Positions 52,900 to 61,065 of a DNA stretch of 64,000 nucleotides are shown piece by piece (positions within the stretch are counted from its first letter, which is position 1; each line of letters starts with the position of its first letter). Origin of the DNA: an uncultured Bariatricus sp. (GTDB lineage: Bacteria; Bacillota; Clostridia; Lachnospirales; Lachnospiraceae). The position numbers were made by a program, and so were the translations under genes. The notes beneath the pieces were generated by a model, which worked only from the letters and a program-made list of their open reading frames with translations, was not told the origin of the DNA and ran no database searches. Location of the stretch: positions 1-64,000 of the forward strand of contig CAKRCD010000009.1 in assembly GCA_934307065.1 (NCBI GenBank). The letters are read 5' to 3'.

Positions 52900-54282
52900 A
52901 TGGATAGACAAGAATTTGAAAGTATGACAATCTGCCCTTTAGATGGACGTTACTCGGGAATTAAAGATGCGCTTGCTGAATATTTCAGCGAATATGCACT
53001 GGTAAAATATCGTGTTCGCGTAGAGATTAAGTGGCTTTGCTTCTTAATTGAAAATGTAGAAAATGAGATTCTGGCAAAGTTTGACAAATCGAATATGGAC
53101 AAGATTGAAGCCATTGCAAAGGACTTCAATTATGATTCTTTCAAGGCAATCAAAGATATTGAGGCAGTGACCCGCCATGATGTAAAAGCTGTAGAATATT
53201 TTATTGGCAATCAGTTAAAAGAGATGGGATATGATTATCTGATCAGCTTTGTACATATTGGATGTACTTCTGAAGACATCAACAATACTTCTTATGCGTG
53301 CATGCTGAAAGAGGGGCTTGCAAATGTATGGATTCCACGTGCAACAGAGATGGCTGATATCATTAATGGACTTGCTGAGGAACATAAAGACGATGCTATG
53401 CTTGCGCATACACACGGACAGCCAGCGACACCGACAACCGTTGGAAAAGAATTCAAAGTATATGCATACAGAATGTATTCCAGCATTGAGAATGTAAAGA
53501 GTGTGAAAATCAAAGCCAAATTCAATGGGGCAACCGGAAATTACAGTGCAATTCTCACTGCGTTTCCAAATATCGACTGGCCTTCTATGGCAAAAAAATT
53601 TGTGGAAGAGTATCTTGGTGTGGAATTTAATCCACTCACAACACAGATAGAGAGCCATGACTATACCTGCCATATTTTGGATGGTATTCGTCATTTCAAC
53701 AACGTACTCGTTGATTTTGATGTGGATATGTGGCTTTATATTTCCAAAGAGTATTTCAAACAGATTCCGGTACAGGGAGAAGTGGGAAGCAGCACCATGC
53801 CTCATAAGGTAAATCCAATCCGCTTTGAAAACAGCGAGGCAAACGTAGATTTATCAAACAATCTTTGTGCAGCTCTTTCAAATAAGCTTCCAAAATCCAG
53901 AATGCAGAGAGATTTATCTGATTCTTCCAGCCAGAGAAACTTAGGACTTGCATTTGGATATTCCATTCAGGCAATCAGTGAGACAAAGAACGGTCTTGCA
54001 AAATGTGTGGTAAATAAAGAAAAACTTGCCAGCGATCTAAACGAAAAATGGGAAGTTCTTGCAGAACCAATCCAAACTATGCTTAGAAAATATGGTGTGC
54101 CGGATGCTTATGACACCTTGAAAGCACTGACAAGAGGAAAGAACATTTCCAAGGAAGATATTCTGAAATTTGCAGAAGGACTGGATATGCTTTCAGAAGA
54201 AGACCGGAATACTCTGGTTCATATGACACCATCTTCTTACATCGGAAAAGCAGCACAGCTTGCAGAAATCTCTTTAAAATAA
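52900..54282 (+). CDS. purB: Adenylosuccinate lyase
   Basis: A 460-aa lyase that cleaves SAICAR and adenylosuccinate in purine synthesis. The fumarase-superfamily signature GSSTMPHKVNP is near residue 297, with THGQPATPTTVGKE and the active-site TSEDINN earlier. It belongs to the longer purB subgroup (like the E. coli type). AAGG precedes the ATG. It lies in a purine block between fhs and the PurF-like gene. Confidence 0.96.
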   Translation: MDRQEFESMTICPLDGRYSGIKDALAEYFSEYALVKYRVRVEIKWLCFLIENVENEILAKFDKSNMDKIEAIAKDFNYDSFKAIKDIEAVTRHDVKAVEYFIGNQLKEMGYDYLISFVHIGCTSEDINNTSYACMLKEGLANVWIPRATEMADIINGLAEEHKDDAMLAHTHGQPATPTTVGKEFKVYAYRMYSSIENVKSVKIKAKFNGATGNYSAILTAFPNIDWPSMAKKFVEEYLGVEFNPLTTQIESHDYTCHILDGIRHFNNVLVDFDVDMWLYISKEYFKQIPVQGEVGSSTMPHKVNPIRFENSEANVDLSNNLCAALSNKLPKSRMQRDLSDSSSQRNLGLAFGYSIQAISETKNGLAKCVVNKEKLASDLNEKWEVLAEPIQTMLRKYGVPDAYDTLKALTRGKNISKEDILKFAEGLDMLSEEDRNTLVHMTPSSYIGKAAQLAEISLK

Positions 54283-54386
54283 CAGATAGTGTATAGCAGG
54301 CAGCAATATAGGAAGCAAAATCCTACGAAAGAGGAGCAGGCAGGACAAGCGGTATAGAAAGAACAGAAGATTCAGGAGGTAAGCAC

Positions 54387-55832
54387 ATGGGTGGCTTTTT
54401 TGGAGTAGCTTCGAAAGAAGATTGTGTATTGGAACTTTTCTATGGGGTGGATTATCACTCTCATCTGGGAACAAGACGTGCCGGTATGGCGGTGCATGGA
54501 AAGGACGGTTTTAATCGTTCGATTCATAATATCGAAAACTCGCCATTTCGTACGAAATTTGAAAATGACGTAGCAGAAATGAAGGGAAATCTGGGGATTG
54601 GTTGTATTTCTGATTATGACCCTCAGCCACTGCTGATTCAATCTCATCTGGGTAGTTTTGCTATTACAACCGTAGGGAAAATCAATAATGCGGATGAACT
54701 GATGAAGGCATTGTATTCCAGTGAAAATGTACATTTTCAGGAAATGACAAGTGGACAGATTAATGCGACGGAATTGGTAGCGGCATTGATTTGCAGACAG
54801 CCTTCTATTCTGGAAGGAATCCGTTATGTGCAGGAAGTAGTCGATGGATCTATGTCACTTTTGCTGATGACAAAAGACGGCATTTATGCAGCCAGAGATA
54901 AGTATGGAAGAACACCGATTGAAATCGGAAAGAAAGAGAATGCCTATTGCATTTCTTTTGAAAGCTTTGCATATATCAATCTTGGATTTACAGATTATAA
55001 AGAACTTGGACCGGCTGAAATTGTCTATGTGACACCAGAAGAGGTAAAGACGGTGGGAGAAGCAGGAGAGGATATGCAGATTTGTTCTTTCTTATGGCTT
55101 TATTATGGATATCCGACTGCTTCTTATGAAGGCGTAAATGTAGAAGAAATGCGTTATAACTGCGGCCGTATGCTGGCGCGCAGAGATGGAAATTCCATTC
55201 ATCCGGATATGATTGCCGGAGTTCCGGACTCGGGTGTGCCACATGCAATTGGATATGCCAATGAATCTGGGATTCCGTATGCAAGACCATTTATCAAATA
55301 TACACCAACATGGCCGAGATCTTTTATGCCGACCAATCAGGAACAGAGAAATCTGATTGCGCGTATGAAACTGATTCCGGTAAAAGAACTGATTGTGGAT
55401 AAGAAACTTCTTCTGATTGACGATTCCATTGTACGTGGAACCCAGCTTCGTGAAACTACGGAATTTCTTTACAACAGCGGTGCGAAAGAGGTTCATGTAA
55501 GACCGGCGTGTCCACCACTGTTGTACGGCTGTAAATTCCTCAATTTTTCCCGTTCTAAGTCCGACATGGACTTAATTACAAGAAGAGTTATTTGTGATTT
55601 AGAGGGTACGACAGAGCCATCAGAAGAAATATTGCAGCAGTATGCAGACCCGGATCATCCAAAGTATCAGGCAATGCTGGATGAAATTTGTAAGAGACTG
55701 AATTTTACTTCTCTTCGATTCCACCGTCTGGATGATATGATTGAGTCCATTGGACTTCCACCGGAAAAACTTTGCACTTATTGCTGGAATGGGAAAGAAT
55801 GCAAGGGGCATTGCTGTCATTGTAAGGAATAA
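54387..55832 (+). CDS. PurF-like amidophosphoribosyltransferase paralogue lacking the N-terminal Cys
   Basis: A 481-aa protein with an N-terminal Ntn glutaminase-like domain and a C-terminal phosphoribosyltransferase domain. The PRPP loop LLIDDSIVRGTQ and TPTWPRSFMP are conserved. The start is MGGFFGV, so the second residue is Gly where PurF has the nucleophilic Cys (MCGIFG). Glutamine-dependent activity should be lost unless another residue serves. It ends in a Cys-rich tail (CTYCWNGKECKGHCCHCKE). Similar proteins are common in Clostridia and Bacteroides and are usually annotated as PurF. AGGAGG precedes the ATG. Confidence 0.85.
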   Translation: MGGFFGVASKEDCVLELFYGVDYHSHLGTRRAGMAVHGKDGFNRSIHNIENSPFRTKFENDVAEMKGNLGIGCISDYDPQPLLIQSHLGSFAITTVGKINNADELMKALYSSENVHFQEMTSGQINATELVAALICRQPSILEGIRYVQEVVDGSMSLLLMTKDGIYAARDKYGRTPIEIGKKENAYCISFESFAYINLGFTDYKELGPAEIVYVTPEEVKTVGEAGEDMQICSFLWLYYGYPTASYEGVNVEEMRYNCGRMLARRDGNSIHPDMIAGVPDSGVPHAIGYANESGIPYARPFIKYTPTWPRSFMPTNQEQRNLIARMKLIPVKELIVDKKLLLIDDSIVRGTQLRETTEFLYNSGAKEVHVRPACPPLLYGCKFLNFSRSKSDMDLITRRVICDLEGTTEPSEEILQQYADPDHPKYQAMLDEICKRLNFTSLRFHRLDDMIESIGLPPEKLCTYCWNGKECKGHCCHCKE

Positions 55833-55847
55833 AAAGGAAAAGATATC

Positions 55848-56471
55848 ATGCAAAATAAAGGAAAATTTATTGTGTTTGAAGGAATTGACGGAAGTGGGAA
55901 GAGTACTCAGATTCGTCTTCTTTCAGAGCGATTGAAGAAAGAAGGATTTCCTTGTTATACGACTATGGAACCTACAGATGGGCCGATTGGATCTTTGATT
56001 CATCAGATTATGATTGGACGAATGAAGACAGATAATAAAGTGATTGCTTCATTATTTGCAGCAGACCGCTTGGACCACCTGTTAAATGAGACAGACGGTC
56101 TGGTTGCAAAAATTGAAGCAGGTACTACCGTTATCAGTGACCGGTATTATTTGTCGTCTTACGCATATCACAGTGTTGATATGCCTATGGAGCAGGTAAT
56201 TGCCATGAATGCACCAAGCAAGGATATGCTAAGACCTGAGCTTCATATTTTTGTAGATATAGACCCGGATACGGCCGTTGCCCGGATTGCAGCAAACAGA
56301 CAGCATACAGAGTTGTTTGAAAAGAAATCCCGTCTTGCAAAAACAAGAGAATGTTACATGAATGTAATCAAAAAATTGCAGGGTGAAGAGAACATTGTGA
56401 TTATAGACGGAACACAGTCTATAGAAGAGATTGCAGAAGAAGTATGGCTGAATGTGAAGAAGTACTTCTAA
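55848..56471 (+). CDS. tmk: Thymidylate kinase (dTMP kinase)
   Basis: A 207-aa kinase converting dTMP to dTDP. The P-loop is EGIDGSGKST (residues 10-19), followed by TMEPTDGPIG, the DRY-type DRYYLSSYAYH motif and a lid region (FEKKSRLAKTRECY). It lies 15 nt after the PurF-like gene. It is somewhat diverged from the canonical Tmk; a UMP/CMP-like specificity is a less likely alternative. A strong terminator follows. Confidence 0.88.
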   Translation: MQNKGKFIVFEGIDGSGKSTQIRLLSERLKKEGFPCYTTMEPTDGPIGSLIHQIMIGRMKTDNKVIASLFAADRLDHLLNETDGLVAKIEAGTTVISDRYYLSSYAYHSVDMPMEQVIAMNAPSKDMLRPELHIFVDIDPDTAVARIAANRQHTELFEKKSRLAKTRECYMNVIKKLQGEENIVIIDGTQSIEEIAEEVWLNVKKYF

Positions 56472-56516
56472 GTAGAATGAATACGATTATTATGAATGAA
56501 TAATATGGAACAGGAA

Positions 56517-56557
56517 AACAGGAATCATGCCGTCAGTGTGTGATTCCTGTTTTTTTG
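56517..56557 (+). terminator. Intrinsic terminator after tmk
   Basis: AACAGGAATCA 56517-56527 pairs with TGATTCCTGTT 56541-56551, followed by T6. Confidence 0.9.
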
Positions 56558-56627
56558 CTCTCATGCAGAACATGAAACGATTTGATAACGTGAAAAATCA
56601 GAAAATATAAAAAAATATATGAAATAG

Positions 56628-56690
56628 TTGAAAAACTATAAAAATATAGTATAATAATGTTATCGTGATAACTAATCGCGATAACATTAT
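56628..56690 (+). promoter_or_regulatory. Promoter with overlapping palindromic operator
   Basis: TTGAAA 56628-56633, 16-nt spacer, TATAAT 56650-56655. A 12-bp perfect inverted repeat, ATAATGTTATCG 56654-56665 and CGATAACATTAT 56679-56690, starts inside the -10. The inner part contains a second palindrome GTTATCGTGATAAC. The pattern fits a dimeric repressor (GntR or TetR type) acting on the four-gene transport operon. No such regulator gene lies in the window. Confidence 0.75.
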
Positions 56691-56707
56691 TTGGAAGAAG
56701 GGATAAA

Positions 56708-57001
56708 ATGAGGAAGGAAATTGGGATTGATAAGAAAAGTATTCAGGCAGTTTTTCAAAAAGACTGTATATTGTTAGCTGTCTTTCTGACAGCTGTGTGG
56801 TGTGTGTTAGTGCCTGTTCTTATGGCGGTCTTAAAACTTACCGATGATGGAATTGTAAAAGGATTGATGACAGGAATTGCATTCTTAAGCGGGGGAGCAC
56901 TGACCTGGGCAATGATTGCGGTGTTCTTCCATATCCGGAATAACAAACAGGTAATTTATACAGAAGAATTACAAAATCAGGCATTGGCAGCAAGAAAATA
57001 G
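56708..57001 (+). CDS. Small membrane protein, two TM helices (97 aa)
   Basis: Two clear membrane helices (CILLAVFLTAVWCVLVPVLM and LMTGIAFLSGGALTWAMIAVFF) with charged ends. No family recognised. First gene of an operon with two more small membrane proteins and an APC permease, so an accessory role in transport is inferred. Confidence 0.75.
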   Translation: MRKEIGIDKKSIQAVFQKDCILLAVFLTAVWCVLVPVLMAVLKLTDDGIVKGLMTGIAFLSGGALTWAMIAVFFHIRNNKQVIYTEELQNQALAARK

Positions 57002-57015
57002 AGAAGGAAAAGAAT

Positions 57016-57303
57016 ATGGAAAATCAGGAAAAAAATAAAGAATTAAAAGAAAAGGTCATGTTAGTTGTGGATATATTTTTCGTGATGGTGCTTTGTCTCA
57101 TCGTTCTTTTGATTACTATGCTGATACAGAATCATCTTGGTGGAGCAGATACAAGTCATGGATATCAGATACGTCCAGAGACACTGATTCCGGTAGCTGT
57201 TGCGATTATAGGGTATCTGTTGTTTTTAGTCAAAGGTGGAAAGAAAGGCTTGAAAGAAATTGTAGATGCAGCATATGAGGAAGAGAAAGACGAGGTGGAG
57301 TAA
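57016..57303 (+). CDS. Small membrane protein, two TM helices (95 aa)
   Basis: A charged N-terminus, helix VDIFFVMVLCLIVLLITMLI, a polar loop (GGADTSHGYQIRPE), helix TLIPVAVAIIGYLLFLV and an acidic tail. No family recognised. It begins 14 nt after the previous gene and abuts the next start codon. Confidence 0.75.
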   Translation: MENQEKNKELKEKVMLVVDIFFVMVLCLIVLLITMLIQNHLGGADTSHGYQIRPETLIPVAVAIIGYLLFLVKGGKKGLKEIVDAAYEEEKDEVE

Positions 57304-57441
57304 ATGAGTATTTTCGCGATTATGAACTATGTAGCATGGGGATTATGTGCCTTTATTGTACTTTTACTTGCAAAAGATATTCTCGGTGTTGAAAAGCAAC
57401 GCAGACAGGAACAAGAGGAACAGACAGAGAAAGAAAAATAA
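57304..57441 (+). CDS. Single-TM small membrane protein (45 aa)
   Basis: The ATG directly follows the previous stop (TAAATG). It has one membrane helix (FAIMNYVAWGLCAFIVLLLA) followed by a basic/acidic coiled tail (KQRRQEQEEQTEKEK). The layout recalls small transporter or decarboxylase gamma-type subunits. Operon context supports a real gene. Confidence 0.65.
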   Translation: MSIFAIMNYVAWGLCAFIVLLLAKDILGVEKQRRQEQEEQTEKEK

Positions 57442-57470
57442 TAGCGATAAGTTATGTGAGGAAGAGGATT

Positions 57471-58844
57471 ATGGAAAAAGAAAAGAAAGATACGGCATTA
57501 TCCAAAGTACTGGGCCCGATGCATATTTGGGCATTGGGTGTTGGGATTGTTTTAGTTGGGGAATTTATGGGATGGAACTATACAGTTGCGAAAGGTGGCT
57601 CATTAGGTTCTCTGATTGCACTTTGGACAGTGGCGATGTTTTATATCATGATTGTTATGATGAATACAGAAATGGGCTCGGTAATGCCAGAAGCCGGAGG
57701 TCAGTATACAATGGCAAAATATCTGTTGGGACCGCTGGCCGCTTTTAATGTAGGACTTATGCTTGTTTTTGAATATGCAATGCTTGAAGCGGCAGATGCA
57801 TTGGTAGTAGGACAGCTTTTGGAATCACTTCATCCTGATATTAATGCGCTTCCATATATTATTTTAAGCTTACTTTTGCTGACATATTTAAATTATAAAG
57901 GAGCACATACATCCCTTACACTAAATTTCATTATTACAGCAATTGCATTTGTTACATTGATTATTTTATTGTTTGCGACCCATTTCTGGGATGCACAGGC
58001 TACACTGATAGATTTGAAAGCAATGACAGACGGACTGCCGTTTGGGTATCTTGGGATTATTGCAGCTATGCAGTTTTCTGTATGGTTTTTTTTGGGAATT
58101 GAGGGAAGTGCATTGGCTGCAGAAGAGTGCCGTTCGGCAAGCCGGTCCATACCGGTAGGTGCGATGGTTGGTTTGACTACATTGCTTATTGGCGCAACGA
58201 TTACCTGGTTTGTTTGTTCTGGTTTAGTGCCGGCAGAGGAACTTGGAATTTCAGCCTATCCGCTGTATGATGCCGCACTGGCAACAGGAAAGCTGTATGT
58301 AATTGTTGCATTATTTGTGGGAACGATTATGGCTTGCCTTGCTTCAGCAAATGGATGTATCAATGATGCAAGCCGTGCATGGTATTCTTTGTCAAAAGAT
58401 AAATTGATTCCTGACTTTTTTGCTGTTACACATCCCAAATATAACACACCGTACCGGGCAATTATATTTTTGCTTCCGGTTTCGATGGCATTTGCGTTTA
58501 CCGGTATGTTGGACCAGGTAGTAGCATTCTCGATTTTTTCAGCACTTCTGGTCTATGCACTTACGATTATAATGATGTTCCGATTTCGGAAAATGTACCC
58601 GCTTGGGAAAATTGAACGGGGATACATTTCCCCAATTTTTCCGGTTCCGGCTATCATCGCGGGCGTATTAATTGTATTTATTTTTGTTGGAACTTATCTT
58701 GGATATTGGGTAAACATGCTGGGTGGAATTGCTTTTTATTTTCTTGCATCTCTCTGGTTTCTGAAAAGAAGAGCAAAGTTTATTGATAAGAAAGAATTTA
58801 TTAAGGCTGGGGCAGAAAAATGGCCAAAGCCGGATATCAAATAG
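57471..58844 (+). CDS. APC family permease (ethanolamine/amino acid permease-like)
   Basis: A 457-aa transporter with about 12 membrane helices. HIWALGVGIVLVGEFMGWNYTVAKGGSLGSL resembles the first helices of ethanolamine and related amino acid permeases, and GIEGSALAAEECRSASRSIP is the conserved APC loop. It would import an amine or amino acid by cation symport. Start at 57471 follows GAGGAAGAGG; an in-frame ATG at 57456 has no site. It is the last gene of the palindrome-controlled operon. Confidence 0.88.
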   Translation: MEKEKKDTALSKVLGPMHIWALGVGIVLVGEFMGWNYTVAKGGSLGSLIALWTVAMFYIMIVMMNTEMGSVMPEAGGQYTMAKYLLGPLAAFNVGLMLVFEYAMLEAADALVVGQLLESLHPDINALPYIILSLLLLTYLNYKGAHTSLTLNFIITAIAFVTLIILLFATHFWDAQATLIDLKAMTDGLPFGYLGIIAAMQFSVWFFLGIEGSALAAEECRSASRSIPVGAMVGLTTLLIGATITWFVCSGLVPAEELGISAYPLYDAALATGKLYVIVALFVGTIMACLASANGCINDASRAWYSLSKDKLIPDFFAVTHPKYNTPYRAIIFLLPVSMAFAFTGMLDQVVAFSIFSALLVYALTIIMMFRFRKMYPLGKIERGYISPIFPVPAIIAGVLIVFIFVGTYLGYWVNMLGGIAFYFLASLWFLKRRAKFIDKKEFIKAGAEKWPKPDIK

Positions 58845-58891
58845 AAAGAGTATCACATAAGAAAAGGATATAAGTACAACTTTAACTTTAT

Positions 58892-58931
58892 AAAAGGCGT
58901 GAACCTCAATTCAGGATTCACGCCTTTTATA
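58892..58931. terminator. Bidirectional terminator after the permease gene
   Basis: AAAAGGCGTGAA 58892-58903 pairs perfectly with TTCACGCCTTTT 58917-58928, with an inner CCT/AGG. It serves the convergent permease and PTS genes. Confidence 0.9.
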
Positions 58932-58944
58932 TATAATAAATATT

Positions 58945-60009
58945 TTATTCCAAAACTGCTCCGGAAGGAATTACTGAACCTTCTTCTTCGCTTTCTGTTG
59001 CTTCTTCTACAACATTTGCTTTGTCGTATTTCTTGAATACGATAGAACCAACAAATCCTGCAACAGTACCACCGATAATACCAAGTACGATAGCAATGAT
59101 AACTTTTACCGGTGCATTAAATGCAAATGGAGCAAGGAGTCCAGGAATTGGAGAAGCTGTTCCAGGTGCATTGTTGATGATTCCAAGTGCTGCGGCTGCA
59201 AGTCCGGCCAATCCGCCACCAAAGAAGTTGGATACGAAAATCGGAATCGGATTTGAAGTAATAATATCTGCCTGAGTAAGAGGCTCTAACATAACAGCAA
59301 TCACGTTGCTCTTGTCACCAAAATGGAGACGTTTGAAAATAATTCCGTTTGTAAATGAACCACCAACACAAGCGATAGAAGCAATACCCATTGCAAGTCC
59401 ATCGAGACCAAGCATAGCAGTAAGAGCCATTGAGCTAAGTGGCGAAGTACAAATCATTTTCATAATTCCACCGAGCAAGAATCCCATAACCAGTGGAGAC
59501 TGTGTAGCGGCTGCTGAAATTGTTTTTCCGATTGTAAGTAATGTAGAGTTAACAACTGGGTTTACTGCGAAAGCGATTGCTCTTGCAAGTGGTGCTACCA
59601 TTAATGCACCTGCAATTAAGTTAATACCCTCAGGAAGTTTCTTTTCGATATAAGGTGAAACAAGACCTACAATGTAACCAGCTACGAAACCAGGAAGAAT
59701 ACCATATCCTCCACATGCAAGACCGGCTACAACAGCGAGTACCGGGTTAGCGCCCATTCCGATTGGCACTAAGATTGCAGATGCAACTCCGCCAAGACTT
59801 CCGGCCGTAACACCGACTTCTTTAAAAAAAGCAAGTCCGAAAAGGTCACCGGTAATATAGCTGTGAATTGCTTCTACTAAGAAAGAAGCGACAGCAGCGT
59901 TTGCCATACCGGACATTGCGTCAGAACCTTTTGGCATTTTCATGCTAAAGAGTGAAAACAGTGCTAATACAAGCAGCAACAAAGCCATACCAGATACAAT
60001 AGTTAACAT
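58945..60009 (-). CDS. PTS sugar transporter subunit IIC-like protein (PTS_EIIC_2)
   Basis: A 354-aa, highly hydrophobic protein with about 9-10 membrane segments. Features such as GSLGGVASAILVPIGMGANPVLAVVAGLACGGYGILPGF and SSMALTAMLGLDGLAMGIASIACVGGSFTNG match the EIIC_2 family, which lacks fused EIIA/EIIB domains. Whether it works with PTS phosphorylation is unknown. GGAGGG lies upstream. It follows a two-component system on the same strand. Confidence 0.82.
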   Translation of the reverse strand: MLTIVSGMALLLLVLALFSLFSMKMPKGSDAMSGMANAAVASFLVEAIHSYITGDLFGLAFFKEVGVTAGSLGGVASAILVPIGMGANPVLAVVAGLACGGYGILPGFVAGYIVGLVSPYIEKKLPEGINLIAGALMVAPLARAIAFAVNPVVNSTLLTIGKTISAAATQSPLVMGFLLGGIMKMICTSPLSSMALTAMLGLDGLAMGIASIACVGGSFTNGIIFKRLHFGDKSNVIAVMLEPLTQADIITSNPIPIFVSNFFGGGLAGLAAAALGIINNAPGTASPIPGLLAPFAFNAPVKVIIAIVLGIIGGTVAGFVGSIVFKKYDKANVVEEATESEEEGSVIPSGAVLE

Positions 60010-60121
60010 AATTAAAATTCCCTCCTAAATTGAATACGTCATTTGTTTATATGTCCGAAAACTCCAACAATATTCGCACAATAAGCTGTTGTTGTTTCTA
60101 TGAACGCATTGTAAGAGGAGG

Positions 60122-60150
60122 GTTTCAAAAAAATACAAAAAGTTTCAAAA
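60122..60150 (-). promoter_or_regulatory. Candidate response-regulator binding repeats upstream of the EIIC gene
   Basis: GTTTCAAAA at 60122-60130 and 60142-60150 (TTTTGAAAC on the coding strand), 20 bp apart, two helical turns. They lie 110-140 bp upstream of the EIIC start. Bacillus GlnL binds TTTTG-containing direct repeats, so the adjacent regulator is a candidate. Confidence 0.45.
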
Positions 60151-60184
60151 CAAAAATAGATTTTTTGAAAATTATATAAAAAAA

Positions 60185-61051
60185 TCAACAATCCTCACAG
60201 GAAAGTACCAGTGCATTCAGAAAATTTTTGATTTTTACATTACCATGACGTACACTTTTACCCCGTATATAGTCCATTTCACGTCTAATTTGTTCAAAAT
60301 TATATAAAGTGTTAGAATATTCTGTGAAAATGTCGTTGTAATAGTCTTCAATTCCCAAATTTGCCAGATTAACCATGCCCATATTTGCTGTACGGCGGAT
60401 ACGCTGTTCCATGGATTTGGGATTATCACTGAACTGTCCGCACAATTGATTCAGGGTAATATCTTCCATATGTCCATTATGTTCAATCAGATAGTCAACC
60501 AGCGTAATAATATCGCGGCTCCCCTTTTCTCCAATGATACCAAGCCGCTGTAAAATAGTTTTTAACTTGGTAATATGAGGCTTTTCTGCAGGTTCTCTGT
60601 CTGTGAGAGAAGCAGAGTTGACAGGAGCTGCGGCTCCTGTCTGACTGGAAAAGATGCTTTGTACTTGTTTTAAGGTCCTTTGTGCTGTAATGGATGAAGA
60701 GACAGCTTTGATTACGGATTCTACTTCAATACTATTGATGGGTTTCTGGATATAGAATTCCACACCATTTTCGTAAGCCTGGGATATCATGTCTTTGGAA
60801 GAAACTTGGGAGAGCATGATAAACGCGGTGTTAGGAAGGAGCGGACGAGCTTGTTTTACCAGCGCAATTCCGTCCATTTCCGGCATCAGCAGGTCTACAA
60901 TTACGATATCTGGATGTATTTCGGTAAAGTCATCCAGTGCATCCACACCGCAGGAAGCAGTGCCACACAATTCGCCGAGTCCGCGGTCACGGATGATTAA
61001 TTTCAGAATATTAATAATGTTCCGGTCGTCGTCGATTAAATACAGTTTCAT
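60185..61051 (-). CDS. Response regulator with YcbB (GlnL-like) DNA-binding domain
   Basis: A 288-aa protein. The receiver domain (residues 1-115) has YLIDDDRN, the phospho-acceptor Asp in IVIVDLLMPEMDG, and the Lys in YIQKPINS. A linker of about 50 residues precedes a YcbB-type domain (LGIIGEKGSRDIITLVDYLIEHN to the C-terminus). Bacillus GlnL regulates glutamine transport. Here the target may be the adjacent EIIC gene. It follows its kinase by 14 nt. Confidence 0.87.
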   Translation of the reverse strand: MKLYLIDDDRNIINILKLIIRDRGLGELCGTASCGVDALDDFTEIHPDIVIVDLLMPEMDGIALVKQARPLLPNTAFIMLSQVSSKDMISQAYENGVEFYIQKPINSIEVESVIKAVSSSITAQRTLKQVQSIFSSQTGAAAPVNSASLTDREPAEKPHITKLKTILQRLGIIGEKGSRDIITLVDYLIEHNGHMEDITLNQLCGQFSDNPKSMEQRIRRTANMGMVNLANLGIEDYYNDIFTEYSNTLYNFEQIRREMDYIRGKSVRHGNVKIKNFLNALVLSCEDC

Positions 61052-61065
61052 GTTGTTTTACCTCC

